A stretch of DNA of 64,000 nt from Mangifera indica (GCF_011075055.1 NC_058155.1:12433537-12497536); one strand, 5' to 3'; positions 24,679 to 36,046 are shown, counted from the stretch's first letter. Translations and numbers: made by a program. Notes: generated by a model not told the origin, from the letters alone.

Positions 24679-26025
24679 ATGTTGGCTGTGGAAGAAGTTT
24701 TGACTGAACTCTATGGAAAAAAAGTTTAACGAGCAGGGTTTGCCTCCAGGGTTCAGATTCTACCCTATTGATGAAGAGCTCGTAACCTTTTATCTCGCTT
24801 CAAAGGTGTTTAACTGGACCTTGTGCGGCATACAAATTGGCGAGGTTGACCTTAATCGATGTGAGCCTTGGGAGCTATCAGTTATGTTAATTTCTTCAGT
24901 TAAAAAGCTATGGCAATATGTGAGAATATATATTATCTGTTTCTCACTTCGTTTTCTCCATCCTTGAATCTTCTCTAGATGCCATTATTGAACATGTGGG
25001 TAGATGTTGATTTGATTGTTTGATAAAAGAATCTTGTATTTTTAATATGTAAGTACATTGATGTACTTGATTTATCTCAAAACAACTGTGATTTAAGGTT
25101 TTGTAGGGTTTATAAGGGTATTCAACTTGTGAGTCTAGAAGGGTTTCAATTTTGATTAATATATATAAAAATATCATCGTTTTATCCAATTTTTATATAA
25201 CTAATCAAATCAAATTCTATTTAATACTGTATCCAAACTTGAACTAATTTAAAAAAAAAAACTTGACTTGACTCGAATTCACCCTTAAACATATAAAATA
25301 TTGAAGAGATTGATTTTTATTTTTTTATTAAAGAATCAAACTTTAAGATTTTCTATTAAAAGAATTGAATTTTCTTATTAAAAGGAAAAAAATTACTATT
25401 TTTTATTAAAAGCATCTAGTAAACATAATTAAAATTGTTGTTTTGTTTGGTTTGTTAACAATGTCATTAGCCAGGTATCTTTGATTTAAATAAAATTGTA
25501 AATGTTAAGTTAGAATATAGTATTGCTGTTGAAAATGAATATTGAAAGAAAACTTTTTGGCAGGAATGGATGATCTGCAGAATATTTCCCAAAAGCTGGG
25601 AAGAAGAAGAATGACATTCTACAAGGACAAAGCTATCTCTTTGAATCTTGCTCGTCTCCCACAGGATCCTTGCCCCATTGCCGAAGCCTCAAACAAAATC
25701 AGTGAAATTTCAATCTCGAAACAAAAATTCAGTAGAGGCTCTCCAGAATTATCATCAACAGCCAGAAAATGACCTTAAAAGCTTAATAATAAACCCAGTT
25801 GAATCCCAATCACATTCACATGATCTCTTCCAAGCCACATCAGAATTCACGGTCTTCAAGTCCCTTCACTCACATCAAGATTTCACATTGAAGGAATTGC
25901 AAACTACTATTCCTCCTAGACACTGCACGAAAGACGCCAACTTTTCCCATTTCCAACTACTTGAGAAGGAAAAAAATACACCAAAACCCATTTCAAAATC
26001 CCCTGTTTTTTGGGATGGGTTGTAA
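24679..26025 (+). pseudogene. CUC3: Decayed CUC3-like NAC transcription factor gene
   Basis: The ATG at 24679 starts MLAVEEVLTELYGKK, the CUC3-type N-terminus, but the frame stops at 24727. A shift in an A-run near 24717-24723 moves into the frame that reads FNEQGLPPGFRFYPIDEEL, then FYLASKVF and EVDLNRCEPWEL: NAC subdomains A and B. The exon continues, degenerate, to a GTGAG at 24920, where NAC genes have intron 1. The exon for subdomains C and D is absent from the next 640 bp. The third exon is recognisable at 25564 after a CAG acceptor, EWMICRIFPKSW, but stops at 25612. The C-terminal tail is still readable in another frame (25648-26025), with LKSLIINPVESQ resembling the CUC3 motif LKALINPVVSQ. 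CUC3 specifies organ boundaries and axillary meristems. This copy cannot make a DNA-binding NAC domain. Confidence 0.87.
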
Positions 26026-27867
26026 TCTTTCCGGTCTCACAACAAAATCAGTAAATATTATTGTGGGAAGCAGTGCCAATGAGATGTCTACTTCAGTTGC
26101 TTTCAACAGGACCAGGTCTAAGTGATGTTAGACACTCACATCAGACTCCCAGAGACTCTTGGACATTGGATGCCTGAACAATTCTCATTTAATGAGATCA
26201 TATGTATCCATAAATAGCTTGCGTATACTACCCATCATCTATATAGAATTTAGAGTAATATCCTTGGCATGTATAAGTATTGGACAAATTCTTCAAAGAC
26301 TACCTCCAAATGGTAGCTTGAGTGGCAAAGATGGAACATTCAAGCAAAAGGGTTTGGGTTCGAGACTCGCTGGATTATATCAAAATCTAACGAGTTTCAA
26401 ACACATACCCTCTTACTTGTATACCACCAACTTTGCCACTAAGCTTACCTTAGAGCATTTTTTTTCTTATATTCTTTAAGAGGATATGAATTCAAATCTC
26501 GTTGGACATACCACCAGCTTTGTTACTAAACTTCCCCTTGGGGCAATTTTTTTCTTATATTTGACATGTGTTTGTGAAAATCTTAAGAGGGAGAGGGGAG
26601 AAGGGAAAAAACATGTAATTATAATTGAGGATGGGACTGGAGTACTTTTGCATGCAAGCAAAGAAAGGCTCTAGGTTTGTATATCTAGGACCATTTCATC
26701 AATCAAGTCATCCACACATTCAGAACATCAAGGCTTGATAACACCATCCCTTCTCCACCTATGAAGGGGTAGATCCAAACTAAACTTGAACAAAAATTAA
26801 TTCAAGTTCAATTCAAATTTAAAGTGGTTAGTTTAAATTCAAATTGGTAATGAATTCGTCAAAAAATTACTGGAATATTGTCCAAGAAGAAGGGTCACAA
26901 AGATAAAAAAAAATTGATAAGAGAAAAAGTTAAAGAAAAAAATGTTCACCAAAAAAGATAAAATGTCATTAAAGAATATGAATTTGTGACGTCTTGATTG
27001 AGTTAAGCTGATCATATTTTGGAGGCCATTATCATCTTCATCATCATTCTATATGCCAAGGCCAATTAATCAATTATGTTATCCATACATTTTGTATATT
27101 TAGGCTAGGCTTGATAACACTACCCCTTCTCCACTCAAGAAGGGTTGGATTTGAGCCACACTGAACAAGAGTTAGTTCAAGTTTAATTTGAACCTAAAAT
27201 GATCAATATGAGTTAGAGTTGGCGATGAATTCTCCAAAATATCTATTGGAAAGCCAAAAAAAAATGGTCACAAAGATGGGGAAAAAATGGCCAAAGAAAT
27301 AGCTAGAAAAGAATTATTCACATTCAATGAATTTCAAATAAGTCCTATCTTATTCAAACGAATAAGAAAAATTACAAAAATAAAAAATAAAAAGTCATCG
27401 GAAAAGATAAATCTAAGCTGATAATACAATAGTCACTAAATAAATATATGTTACTCTAGTCAATCATTATGTGTGGTGAAGGTTTGTTTATGCTTATCAC
27501 ACAAATGAATTGGTCGCGACACTGATGAATTCAACAACACAATTCCACAAATCCAACGAAGAATTGTACACACAATTACACAAGTAATTCAAATGCACTC
27601 AAATTTTTATACAATTCACAGTACAATAAATGGGCAACCGTTAACTTGCAGAATAGCATTTTATTTTCAAAAAATTTTGTTACACATATAAAGAAAAACA
27701 ATCAACATTCACAACTCAGTTTTTTTATGGAAAAAGGCAAACATTAACTCCACATACCTACATAGCATAGCCCTTATTTATAATAAGGTAGTTATCACAT
27801 ACCCCATTATATCAAAAAGAGCATATACATTTAACAACGGAATCCAAAGAATTTTTCGAAGATGATC
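26026..27867. other. Intergenic, short repeats; 3'UTR of next gene at right
   Basis: No gene is recognised. At 26402-26560 a short segment with ACCACCA-CTTTG and TTTTTTCTTATATT words occurs twice, imperfectly, about 87 bp apart. Degenerate dispersed repeats occupy about 26760-27000 and 27110-27420. The right end, up to 27867, is probably the last 3'UTR exon of the minus-strand gene at 28486-28683. Confidence 0.45.
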
Positions 27868-28485
27868 CTGTAAAATGAAAACAACTAAGAGTAAGTCATA
27901 AATCTAATTGCAATCTGTAATTCTTACAAATATATAGAGATACGGAAATCAAGGGGTGACCATCCACTTCAACTGTCCACAAGAAACCAAATAACAGATT
28001 TACCATTTAAAAGTATATGAAATAATAGCAGTTATTAGCATATAAATTGCCAATATCAACATTGCATACCCTTAATCATGCATTTGTTTTCTATGAAAGA
28101 GGAGTCAAAAATGAAGCGGGTAGCCAATAAAAGGCATTAAACAATATGAGGGGCTTGAAGATTTAATCTAAACATGAGCTTTTCGACAAGAAAAATAGGA
28201 ACTAAATATGTAAGATCAAACAGTACGTCACCATCAGCTAGAAAGGGTTTCAAGTTTCAACCTCTAATAATAACCAAATATATAAGCAACCACAACCCTC
28301 CACTGTACATCACCAAAAACCCAGTTCTAAAGTGAAAGAGAAATCTTAAGTATTTAGAATTTAGCTTATCGAGGAGAATAAAATCAGCCAGAAAATAGTT
28401 CGAGATGAAGAAGAAAGAACCTTTAGATTATCGCAACTGAAACTGAAGCTAACAAAAGAATAATCAAAACCAAACGTAGACGGAC

Positions 28486-28683
28486 CTATTTGGGAGATTT
28501 ATCCGACTTGGAAGGGGATTCATATTGAGGAGGTGAAAAGACGAGAGCAGCAACCATGGCTCCTGGAAGAGGCACGTACTTAGCCACCGCTGCCAGCTTC
28601 GCCACCAACGGCTCCCCTCTCATTATCGCCATTCTTTCGATTTCTTTTTCTTCTTCAAACTCAGACGTAACTATCTTTACCAT
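28486..28683 (-). CDS. Small conserved-looking protein of unknown function
   Basis: A 65-residue frame starts at 28683; alternative starts are at the MAIMRGEP methionines. It is charged at the N-terminus (EFEEEKEIERM), then has a small hydrophobic stretch, AKLAAVAKYVPLPGAMVAAL, and a polar tail ending KSDKSPK. The hydrophobic stretch could be one short membrane anchor. I do not recognise the family. Coding is supported by balanced codon use in an otherwise AT-rich area and by TGGGCC and GGCCCA motifs just upstream (about 28715-28800), common in plant housekeeping promoters. Apparent splice sites downstream (donor at 28420, acceptor giving an exon from 27867 down) indicate a spliced transcript. 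If they are used as read, the intron lies in the 3'UTR. Confidence 0.6.
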   Translation of the reverse strand: MVKIVTSEFEEEKEIERMAIMRGEPLVAKLAAVAKYVPLPGAMVAALVFSPPQYESPSKSDKSPK

Positions 28684-29486
28684 TTACCTGGCACATAAGC
28701 CCGTCCATAAATTTTGGGCCTTTTCGCATTGACCGATCTTTCAAACCCACAATATAAAATGCTATTGGGTCTATTAGCCATGGGCCGTCAACACAAGCCC
28801 ACAACAATTTTTTTAAAAATAATTCGAATAATATTTTACAAATGTAACAAACGTTTAAACCCAACTCACAATAATTTTAATACATCAGAAATGAAATTAG
28901 GGGTTGAAGTTGATCCAAACCAAACATAAGACCAACTCGAGCTAGGACAAATCTATAACATTTAGTTCAAATTTGATTTTATTTGAGCTAATGTATAATA
29001 TTATTAAATAGGTATTAACGAAAATGAATTGTGTCATTAAAAAGGTGAATATTGTCATTAATGGGATAAACAATAACCACCAAATAGACAAAATAAATTA
29101 ATCTTAAGTCAAATTACAATTTTAACTTAAAATTGATTTATTTGATATAAATTAGCACAAATTAGATCCATGCTTAAACAAAAATTGGATGGTAAAATAA
29201 GGATGTTAATAATTATACAATTTTGTATCTGTTCCCACGCGTATGTCCTACTATATGTATATAATTAAAGATTTATTTATTAATAATGTTGTTTATGTTT
29301 CATTCACTCCAAAACATATAAAGTGAAGATAGATTAATATTAATTAATATAACTTTAATATAATTATGTGCATCTATTTTGAATATATAAATATATATAT
29401 ATATTTATTTATATTATCATATAATTAAATAATTTTAAATTAAAAATAAAATATTAACAAATTAAAAATAAAATATTAACTAATTA

Positions 29487-29490
<4 letters not shown>

Positions 29491-29558
<68 letters not shown>
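29491..29558. repeat. (AT)n microsatellite, about 34 units
   Basis: A pure alternating AT tract of 68 bp directly precedes the MITE at 29588. Such tracts are highly variable in length between individuals, and the assembled length may not be exact. Confidence 0.97.
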
Positions 29559-29561
<3 letters not shown>

Positions 29562-29587
29562 CCAAACTACTTACAGCAGGACACTAA

Positions 29588-30069
29588 GAGGGCGTTTGGT
29601 TTATGTAATGTTTGATTACTAAAATAGAAAGATTACTTTGAAGATAGATTACTTAGAAGATTACTGGGTATAAATGATTACTATGTTTGATAAAATTTGA
29701 TAGGTATAAATAATTATTGTGTTTGGTTAAAAGTAATAAAAAATTACTAGTAAATTATTTTACTTAAATACCATTGAATATAATTATTTTTAAATATTTT
29801 TTATATTATTTGTCATATTAATTAAAAATAAATTTATTTTTATCTCAAAAAATTAATAAAAAATATTTTTTCTATAATAAACTCAAGATTACCCCAGTAA
29901 TCTTTAAATACCTAAGGTGAAAGTAGTAATCAGATTACCACCTATATTACCTGCCACGTCAGCATTGATAATAGAAGATTACTGTAATAATTTATTATTG
30001 ACAAACCAAACAAGAGAATAAAAGATAGATTACCAAAATAATCATAAAATCTCTCAACCAAACGCACCC
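29588..30069. mobile_element. Harbinger/Tourist-like MITE, copy 2
   Basis: The 482-bp element starts GAGGGCGTTTGGTT and ends with the inverted form AACCAAACGCACCC. A TAA target duplication lies at 29585-29587 and 30070-30072. The ends and the 3-bp TAA duplication are those of PIF/Harbinger (Tourist) MITEs. Its full-length sister copy is at 18671-19153, in the same orientation, and an inverted fragment is at 59425-59592. Confidence 0.92.
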
Positions 30070-30720
30070 TAATAGGATGCTAGCATATGGCAGTCGGTGT
30101 TTCAAAACTCGAGCAAGCTTAGTCCGGTGAAGGCTAAATAGTCGTTGGACTGGATTAACACAATGGGCTTCTCTCTAGTAGAGATCCAGCTAGAGTTGCT
30201 TTCTTCTCTTGGTTTTCGTTTCCAGCTTTTCGTGTTACTTGCTCTTTCATGTATGTTACCCTACTTGTGCATGAATTGAACTAAATGATGTCCGAGAGGT
30301 AGCAAGAGCCTCGCGCTCCACTTTGACTTGTTCAACTTTCTTCTTCCACGTGTTAGTAAAAACCCCTCCTCATATTAGATTAGGACTGATTTAATCTAAG
30401 TTAAATTTCACTAAAATTTAATTTAAAATCAACAAGTTTAGAATCAACTCATTTGATTTAAATTTGAATTTGAATGGTTTCGATCGAATTTAATTCTATT
30501 TGAGACAAACCACTTCATTTGGGCTTCCAGGCCAGCTCAACCTAAAGGCTAAACAATGAAATCTGCAAACCCTGGAAATCACCCGGAGGATAAACATCAC
30601 ATCAGAGTAAGCAAGAAGCTAAAAGAGCACGGAGTGTGCATGCATGCGAGTGAAAATTCATGGCAGCTTCGCTCGAAATAAGTTTTAGCAAGATTACTTT
30701 CCACACAAACAAACAATAAA

Positions 30721-31016
30721 TTCTCTGGGACCAGATTGCTCTTGTTTTCAATTCCATCCTTTTTTACCAGGAGGAGGAGAGAGGACACTCTAACGTTCTT
30801 CAATTCTCCTTCACACAATTCTTTTTCCAGGAAAGTTTCTTGGTTGGTTCTGGAAGCACCAACAGAAATAGTATTTTTGGCTCTTTTCCCACCTCAAAAA
30901 AAGTTTCAACTACCCACCTCAAAAAAAGTTTCAACTACCCACAAATCCTTATCTTTACTACATCTACCTGCAACTGATAATCCCAACACCATTTTCATCT
31001 TACAATTGCAGTTCTA
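30721..31016 (+). other. PMI1 5' leader with 25-bp tandem duplication
   Basis: This pyrimidine-rich stretch directly precedes the PMI1 ATG and is probably its 5'UTR. A 25-bp unit, beginning CACCTC followed by seven A, occurs twice at 30890-30914 and 30915-30939. An upstream ATG at 30736 opens a 93-codon frame that ends at 31017, overlapping the first base of the PMI1 start. It could act as an upstream ORF if the transcript starts early enough. Confidence 0.5.
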
Positions 31017-33536
31017 ATGGCAGCTGACTCGAACAGGAGGAATTCCAATACTCAGCTATTGGAAGAACTTGAAGCACTTAGTCAATCACTCTACCAAACT
31101 CATCCTACTACCACTAGAAGAACCGCCTCTCTTGCTCTTCCTCGAACTTTTGTTCCGTCAATCTCTTCTACGGATGAGAAAACAACGGCTAAACTTGATG
31201 ACAGAACCAGCAATAGACCCCGTTCCAGGCGTATGTCTTTATCCCCTTGGCGTTCAAGGCCTAAGCTTGATGAGGAAAATCAACGACAGAGAGATAGAGG
31301 CGAAGTGTTAAAACAGCCAGATATATCAGATGAAAAAGGAGCCTTAGTAGAAAAGAAAGGAATCTGGAATTGGAAGCCTCTTCGGGCTCTTTCCCATATT
31401 GGAATGCAGAAATTGAGTTGTTTGCTCTCTGTTGAAGTTGTTACAGTTCAAGGCCTTCCAGCTTCCATGAACGGGCTCCGGCTTTCTGTTTGTGTGCGAA
31501 AGAAAGAAACAAAGGATGGAGCAGTTCATACAATGCCCTCCAGGGTTTCACAGGGAGCTGCTGATTTTGAAGAAACCCTGTTTGTTAAGTGCCATGTTTA
31601 TTGCACTCCTGGCAATGGAAAGCAACTAAAATTTGAACCTCGTCCCTTTTGGATTTATGTGTTTGCAGTTGATGCTGCAGAGCTTGATTTTGGAAGGAGC
31701 TCCGTGGATTTGAGCCAACTTATTCATGAATCCATAGCCAAGAGTCTTGAGGGCTCTCGAGTCCGGCAGTGGGACTTGAGTTTCAATCTGTCAGGAAAGG
31801 CAAAAGGCGGAGAGCTTGTTCTGAAATTGGGGTTTCAAATTATGGAAAAAGATGGAGGACTGGATATTTATAGTCAGGCTGAAGGACTAAAGTCTGGCAA
31901 GTCTCTAAAATTTTCTCCATCGTTTGGCCGCAAGCAATCAAAAACTTCGTTCAGTGTCCCTAGCCCTAGGATGTCAAGCCGAGGTGAAGCTTGGACTCCT
32001 TCCAGGAAAGCGGCTTCAGAAGATCTTCAAGGAATTGATGACTTGAATCTGGATGAGCCTGCACCAGCTCCCTCAACAAAAGTTGAAGATCTTGACCTCC
32101 CAGACTTTGAGGTTGTGGATAAAGGAGTTGAGATTCAAGACAAAGAAGAGGTTGATGAAGGAGAATCCGAGGAAATTAATGAAGGAAAGTCAGCATCAAG
32201 TGAGGTAGTCAAGGAGGTTCTGTATGATCAGGCACATCTTACAAGACTTTCAGAGCTTGATTCAATTGCTCAGCAAATAAAAGCTCTTGAATCCATGATG
32301 GAAGAAGAAAAAATCATCAAAACGGAAGATGAAACAGAATCACAGAGATTAGATGCAGATGAGGAAACTGTCACAAAGGAATTTCTTCAAATGCTGGAGG
32401 ATGAAGAGACTAACAAATTTAAATTCAATCAATCAGAAAGTCCTCCTCTGCAGCTTGATGAAAATGAAGATTCTACAGATGCTGAAACAAAAGGATACCT
32501 GTCTGATCTTGGAAAGGGTTTATGTTCTGTGGTTCAAACAAGGAATGGAGGCTACTTAGCTGCCATGAATCCTCTGGACACTATAGTGGGAAGGAAGGAC
32601 ACTCCAAAACTAGCAATGCAGATGTCAAAGCCTTTTGTTCTTCAGTCAAATAAATCGATGACTGGGTTTGAATTGTTTCAGAGAATGGCAGCAGTTGGCT
32701 TTCAGGGACTCGGTTCAGAGATCTTGTCTTTCATGCCTATGGATGAACTGATTGGTAAAACTGCAGAGCAGATAGCATTCGAAGGCATTGCTTCTGCCAT
32801 CATCCAAGGAAGGAACAAAGAAGGTGCTACCTCAAGTGCTGCACGCACCATTGCTGCAGTAAAAACAATGATCACTGCCATGAGTACAGGCAGGAAAGAC
32901 AGGATTTCCACAGGACTTTGGAATGTCACAAAAAATCCATTGACTGCAGAGGAGATTTTGGCCTTTTCATTGCAGAAGATTGAGGCAATGGCAGTTGAAG
33001 CCTTGAAAATTCAGGCAGAAATGGCTGAGGAAGATGCTCCCTTTGAAGTTTCTCCATTAAGTAGTGACAAAGATCAGAATCACCCTCTCACTTCGGCCGT
33101 TCCACTTGAAGATTGGATTAATGGTGAGTTAGGGGACCAAGAGGCAATTACAGTAGCAGTGGTCATCCAGCTGCGTGACCCCATCCGGAGATATGAGGCA
33201 GTTGGGGGTCCTGTAATAGCTCTTATTCATGCTGCTGCACATGCTGACACAACTGTGGACAAGTATGATGAAGAAAAGAGATTCAAAGTGACCAGTTTGC
33301 ACGTTGGAGGTTTCAAGGCTCGAACGGGAGGAATCAAGACTGTGTGGGATGGTGAAAAACAAAGGCTCACTGCCATGCAATGGCTGATAGCTTATGGTCT
33401 AGGAAAGGCAGGGAAAAAGGGAAAAAATGTCCTTAATAAGGGTCAAGATTTGTTGTTGTGGAGCATTTCCTCAAGGGTCATGGCTGATATGTGGCTTAAA
33501 CCAATGAGAAATCCAGATGTAAAGCTTTCAAAGTAA
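31017..33536 (+). CDS. PMI1: PLASTID MOVEMENT IMPAIRED 1 (PMI1)
   Basis: A single uninterrupted exon encodes 839 residues, close to the 843 I remember for Arabidopsis PMI1. The order is: an N-terminal LLEELEALSQSL segment; a basic Ser/Arg region with RRMSLSPWRSRP (about 71-82); an NT-C2 domain from about 118 to 275 that starts WNWKPLRALSHIG and contains SVEVVTVQGLPASMNGLRL; a long acidic, coiled-coil-prone middle (about 350-485); and a conserved C-terminal half from about 490 to the end. PMI1 is a plant-specific protein needed for blue-light chloroplast relocation, through cortical actin filaments and plasma-membrane association. The lack of introns in the coding region is normal for this family. 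No disabling change is seen. Confidence 0.96.
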   Translation: MAADSNRRNSNTQLLEELEALSQSLYQTHPTTTRRTASLALPRTFVPSISSTDEKTTAKLDDRTSNRPRSRRMSLSPWRSRPKLDEENQRQRDRGEVLKQPDISDEKGALVEKKGIWNWKPLRALSHIGMQKLSCLLSVEVVTVQGLPASMNGLRLSVCVRKKETKDGAVHTMPSRVSQGAADFEETLFVKCHVYCTPGNGKQLKFEPRPFWIYVFAVDAAELDFGRSSVDLSQLIHESIAKSLEGSRVRQWDLSFNLSGKAKGGELVLKLGFQIMEKDGGLDIYSQAEGLKSGKSLKFSPSFGRKQSKTSFSVPSPRMSSRGEAWTPSRKAASEDLQGIDDLNLDEPAPAPSTKVEDLDLPDFEVVDKGVEIQDKEEVDEGESEEINEGKSASSEVVKEVLYDQAHLTRLSELDSIAQQIKALESMMEEEKIIKTEDETESQRLDADEETVTKEFLQMLEDEETNKFKFNQSESPPLQLDENEDSTDAETKGYLSDLGKGLCSVVQTRNGGYLAAMNPLDTIVGRKDTPKLAMQMSKPFVLQSNKSMTGFELFQRMAAVGFQGLGSEILSFMPMDELIGKTAEQIAFEGIASAIIQGRNKEGATSSAARTIAAVKTMITAMSTGRKDRISTGLWNVTKNPLTAEEILAFSLQKIEAMAVEALKIQAEMAEEDAPFEVSPLSSDKDQNHPLTSAVPLEDWINGELGDQEAITVAVVIQLRDPIRRYEAVGGPVIALIHAAAHADTTVDKYDEEKRFKVTSLHVGGFKARTGGIKTVWDGEKQRLTAMQWLIAYGLGKAGKKGKNVLNKGQDLLLWSISSRVMADMWLKPMRNPDVKLSK

Positions 33537-36046
33537 AAGAATACCTTCGTAGTTCTTCAGACTCTCCTTCCTGGGCCGTAAGCACAGGAGTATAAATCGA
33601 AAGTGCAAGGTTTTATACCTCAAATTTAATAGACATGTACGAGAATATAATAAAACTATGTGTATTTAATTAAATATTTTCAAAATTACATATATATATA
33701 GTAATACTCAAGACCAAGAGAATATTGTATTTGTATACAGCATTGTTTCAACTTATATATTAATAAAATTATGTATATACATATATTTTGTGTATAATTT
33801 AAATATACAAATGATATATTATCATATAATTTCGGATGATTTTAAATTATGAATAAAATTATACTCACTCATATAATAATATATTTAAATTATGTATAAA
33901 AAATATATACATATAATATTACTCTTACAAATTTCGCTTTATCACACGAATACTTCGTTTTATTAGAAGCACTACACGATCTTTATTTTCAATATAATAG
34001 ACTATCATCAATCAAAACCTAATCATAAATTATTGTCTTAATTTATATAATTAGTTTATGCATATAATTTTATTCATTCAACAGATGTCAATCTTTTGTG
34101 GTCTCGTATAATTCACGCGAGAGTTTGACCTAAGATTTTTGAAATGAAAGAAAAAGATGTCTAAGGAAGAGATTAAGTTCTGTAGTAACTGGCTGGTGAT
34201 GAATTGTACGATAGAGCCATGGAGAAGAAACGAACGGTGGTGATTTCAAAAGAAGCCATGAGAAACTGGTGATCATTGCAGACTAGGAGATTGTTAACGG
34301 TGGTTTAAATACATAAAACGGTTGCTTTGAGTCCTTGGTTGGATTTTATGTTGCTCTCAAAGTAAGCTACTTTCATATAAAAAGTTGGTGGACATCTGCA
34401 ACTGAAAATGAAAACAGTGATTTGCACAAGTGTTTTAAAACCCGATTCCGACTCAGATTGATGTTTGAAGTTGCAGTTGAATCAAGTGAATCACCTCAAG
34501 TCAATCCAGTTCAAATCCTAACAATGGCAAGGGTATGCTTTGAAATTGTTGAGATTCAACCTCCACTTAGTCTCACCCAAGCTTCAACCTAGGATAGATC
34601 ACCCAGATTCAGGTCCATATGTAGTGACAGTTGCTCTATAAACACTCGCTTTCGCTACGGCTCCAGTTGTTCTCTTGATCAAGCCACTGTGCCAACTCAT
34701 TTGTCATTGGTTCAATGGATGATTGACTAGTCAAAACCCGGATCGACCCTTAACTGTGGGAAAGGAAACATTGATCTGCATTTATTCTGAATAAATCTTA
34801 TTTAACCAAACGTCTATGTCCTTTTAATGTTAACTTTTAAGGAACTTTCCCAAACTTTTTGAGCTCATATAATATTCAACCAAGAAAGTGTAAAGTTTCT
34901 AATAATATAATAAAAGTTGACATGTGAGTCTTCGGTCAAAAATGGTAGCTTTACGGTAAAATAAAGTTTAGAAAGGTGGTGGAAGATTGACAATTGAACA
35001 GAAACAGCAAGGTGAGCGTGAATAGAGTTTGTTTGTGTTGTGTGAGAAAAGGGAAAATGTGTAGGCACATGGAGAAAGGAGCCAGGAATTGTCTTGGCTG
35101 GACGCAGAAGGAGGCATGGGAGAGAGTATTGGGATCTGAAGAACGTGCAATTCAAGTGTTCAACAAAATAACACACCCAGATTGTCGATTCCGTCATCGA
35201 CCCCCCATGTGGCCCCTGCGCAGCTAATGGTCTTTCACTCACTCTCTCTCTCTCTCTTTATACTTTGACAGGTAGATTTTCCTTGGCCTGCCTTGCTTTC
35301 TTCTTTCTACCATATGTAATTATGTATAATTGGTTTATTTTTATTTTATATATATAGGGGTGAATTTGATTTAAATGAATTTAAATTTGTATCAATTCAA
35401 TTTGAATAGATCAAATTATCAAAAAGCTATACGATTTTTATTGTCAAATTAACTTTTTCTTTGCAACAAACCGTAATTTTCTTCTCCAATGGTAACTCAA
35501 GTTAAATTTTTAAGATTCGGGTCCATCCTAGCTTGGCCAAACTCTAGTGAATACATTCCAATTCAATGTGGATGTATTCACTTGGAATCACATAAATAGA
35601 ATGTATTCACTTGGAATCACATATATAGAAATAAAACAACGAAGGGAGAAAAAGGGGACGAAAATGGGGGTTAAAAAAGGCATGGTGGATTCTCAACCGT
35701 AGAAGTCGAAAGACAACGGGGCAAGTACAGTGGAGCTTAGCAGCTTCAATTATTAGAAAAATAAATACAATATCTACTACAAACACCATCTTTCGCTGTT
35801 GCTTGCTTGATTGGTTTGTTTAGTATCCATAGATTAGTTGCAGATTTCAGCTGCCTTTTTACTGTTTTATAATAAACTGCCTACCTGGTCTCTTAAGAGA
35901 CAATACTGTGCTTCTTCTGAGTCATACATTCACACAGCTCTGTGAACTGAACTGAGTCACTTAGTAGCGACTGGCTAATGTTTGAAGGGTTGTTGAAAAA
36001 AATAAAGAGTCATTTGTCTCAGTTCTAACTGCTTCTTTGGCAAAGT
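33537..36046. other. Intergenic region, AT-rich
   Basis: The PMI1 3'UTR is followed by AT-rich DNA. The ORF at 34994-35227 (77 codons) overlaps an equally long minus-strand frame and matches nothing I know. A (CT)n tract lies at 35242-35257, degenerate dispersed repeat at 35350-35540, and a 29-bp unit is duplicated at 35572-35600 and 35601-35629. The right part is the promoter of the sugar transporter gene. Confidence 0.5.
35572..35629. repeat. Tandem duplication, 2 x 29 bp
   Basis: The 29-bp unit beginning ATGTATTCACTTGGAATC is repeated immediately, with one visible difference near its end. It lies in the upstream region of the sugar transporter gene and shows no regulatory motif that I recognise. 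Confidence 0.9.

Larger units (their letters stand above)
28684..30720. other. Divergent intergenic region with MITE and AT microsatellite
   Basis: It lies between the small minus-strand gene and PMI1. The left 130 bp hold TGGGCC/GGCCCA motifs. Degenerate dispersed repeat occupies about 28900-29190, then an AT-rich tract with an (AT)n microsatellite, then a MITE (29588-30069). From 30080 to 30720 is the PMI1 upstream region. No other coding sequence is recognised. Confidence 0.5.

Noticed and set aside
29491..29558. Long (AT)n tract considered as a CRISPR-like or structured array
   Set aside because: It is a simple dinucleotide microsatellite with no spacers.
34865..35242. Overlapping frames of 125 codons (minus) and 77 codons (plus)
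   Set aside because: Mutually overlapping, unmatched to any family, and lying between PMI1 and the TST promoter; more likely chance in a GC-richer patch.
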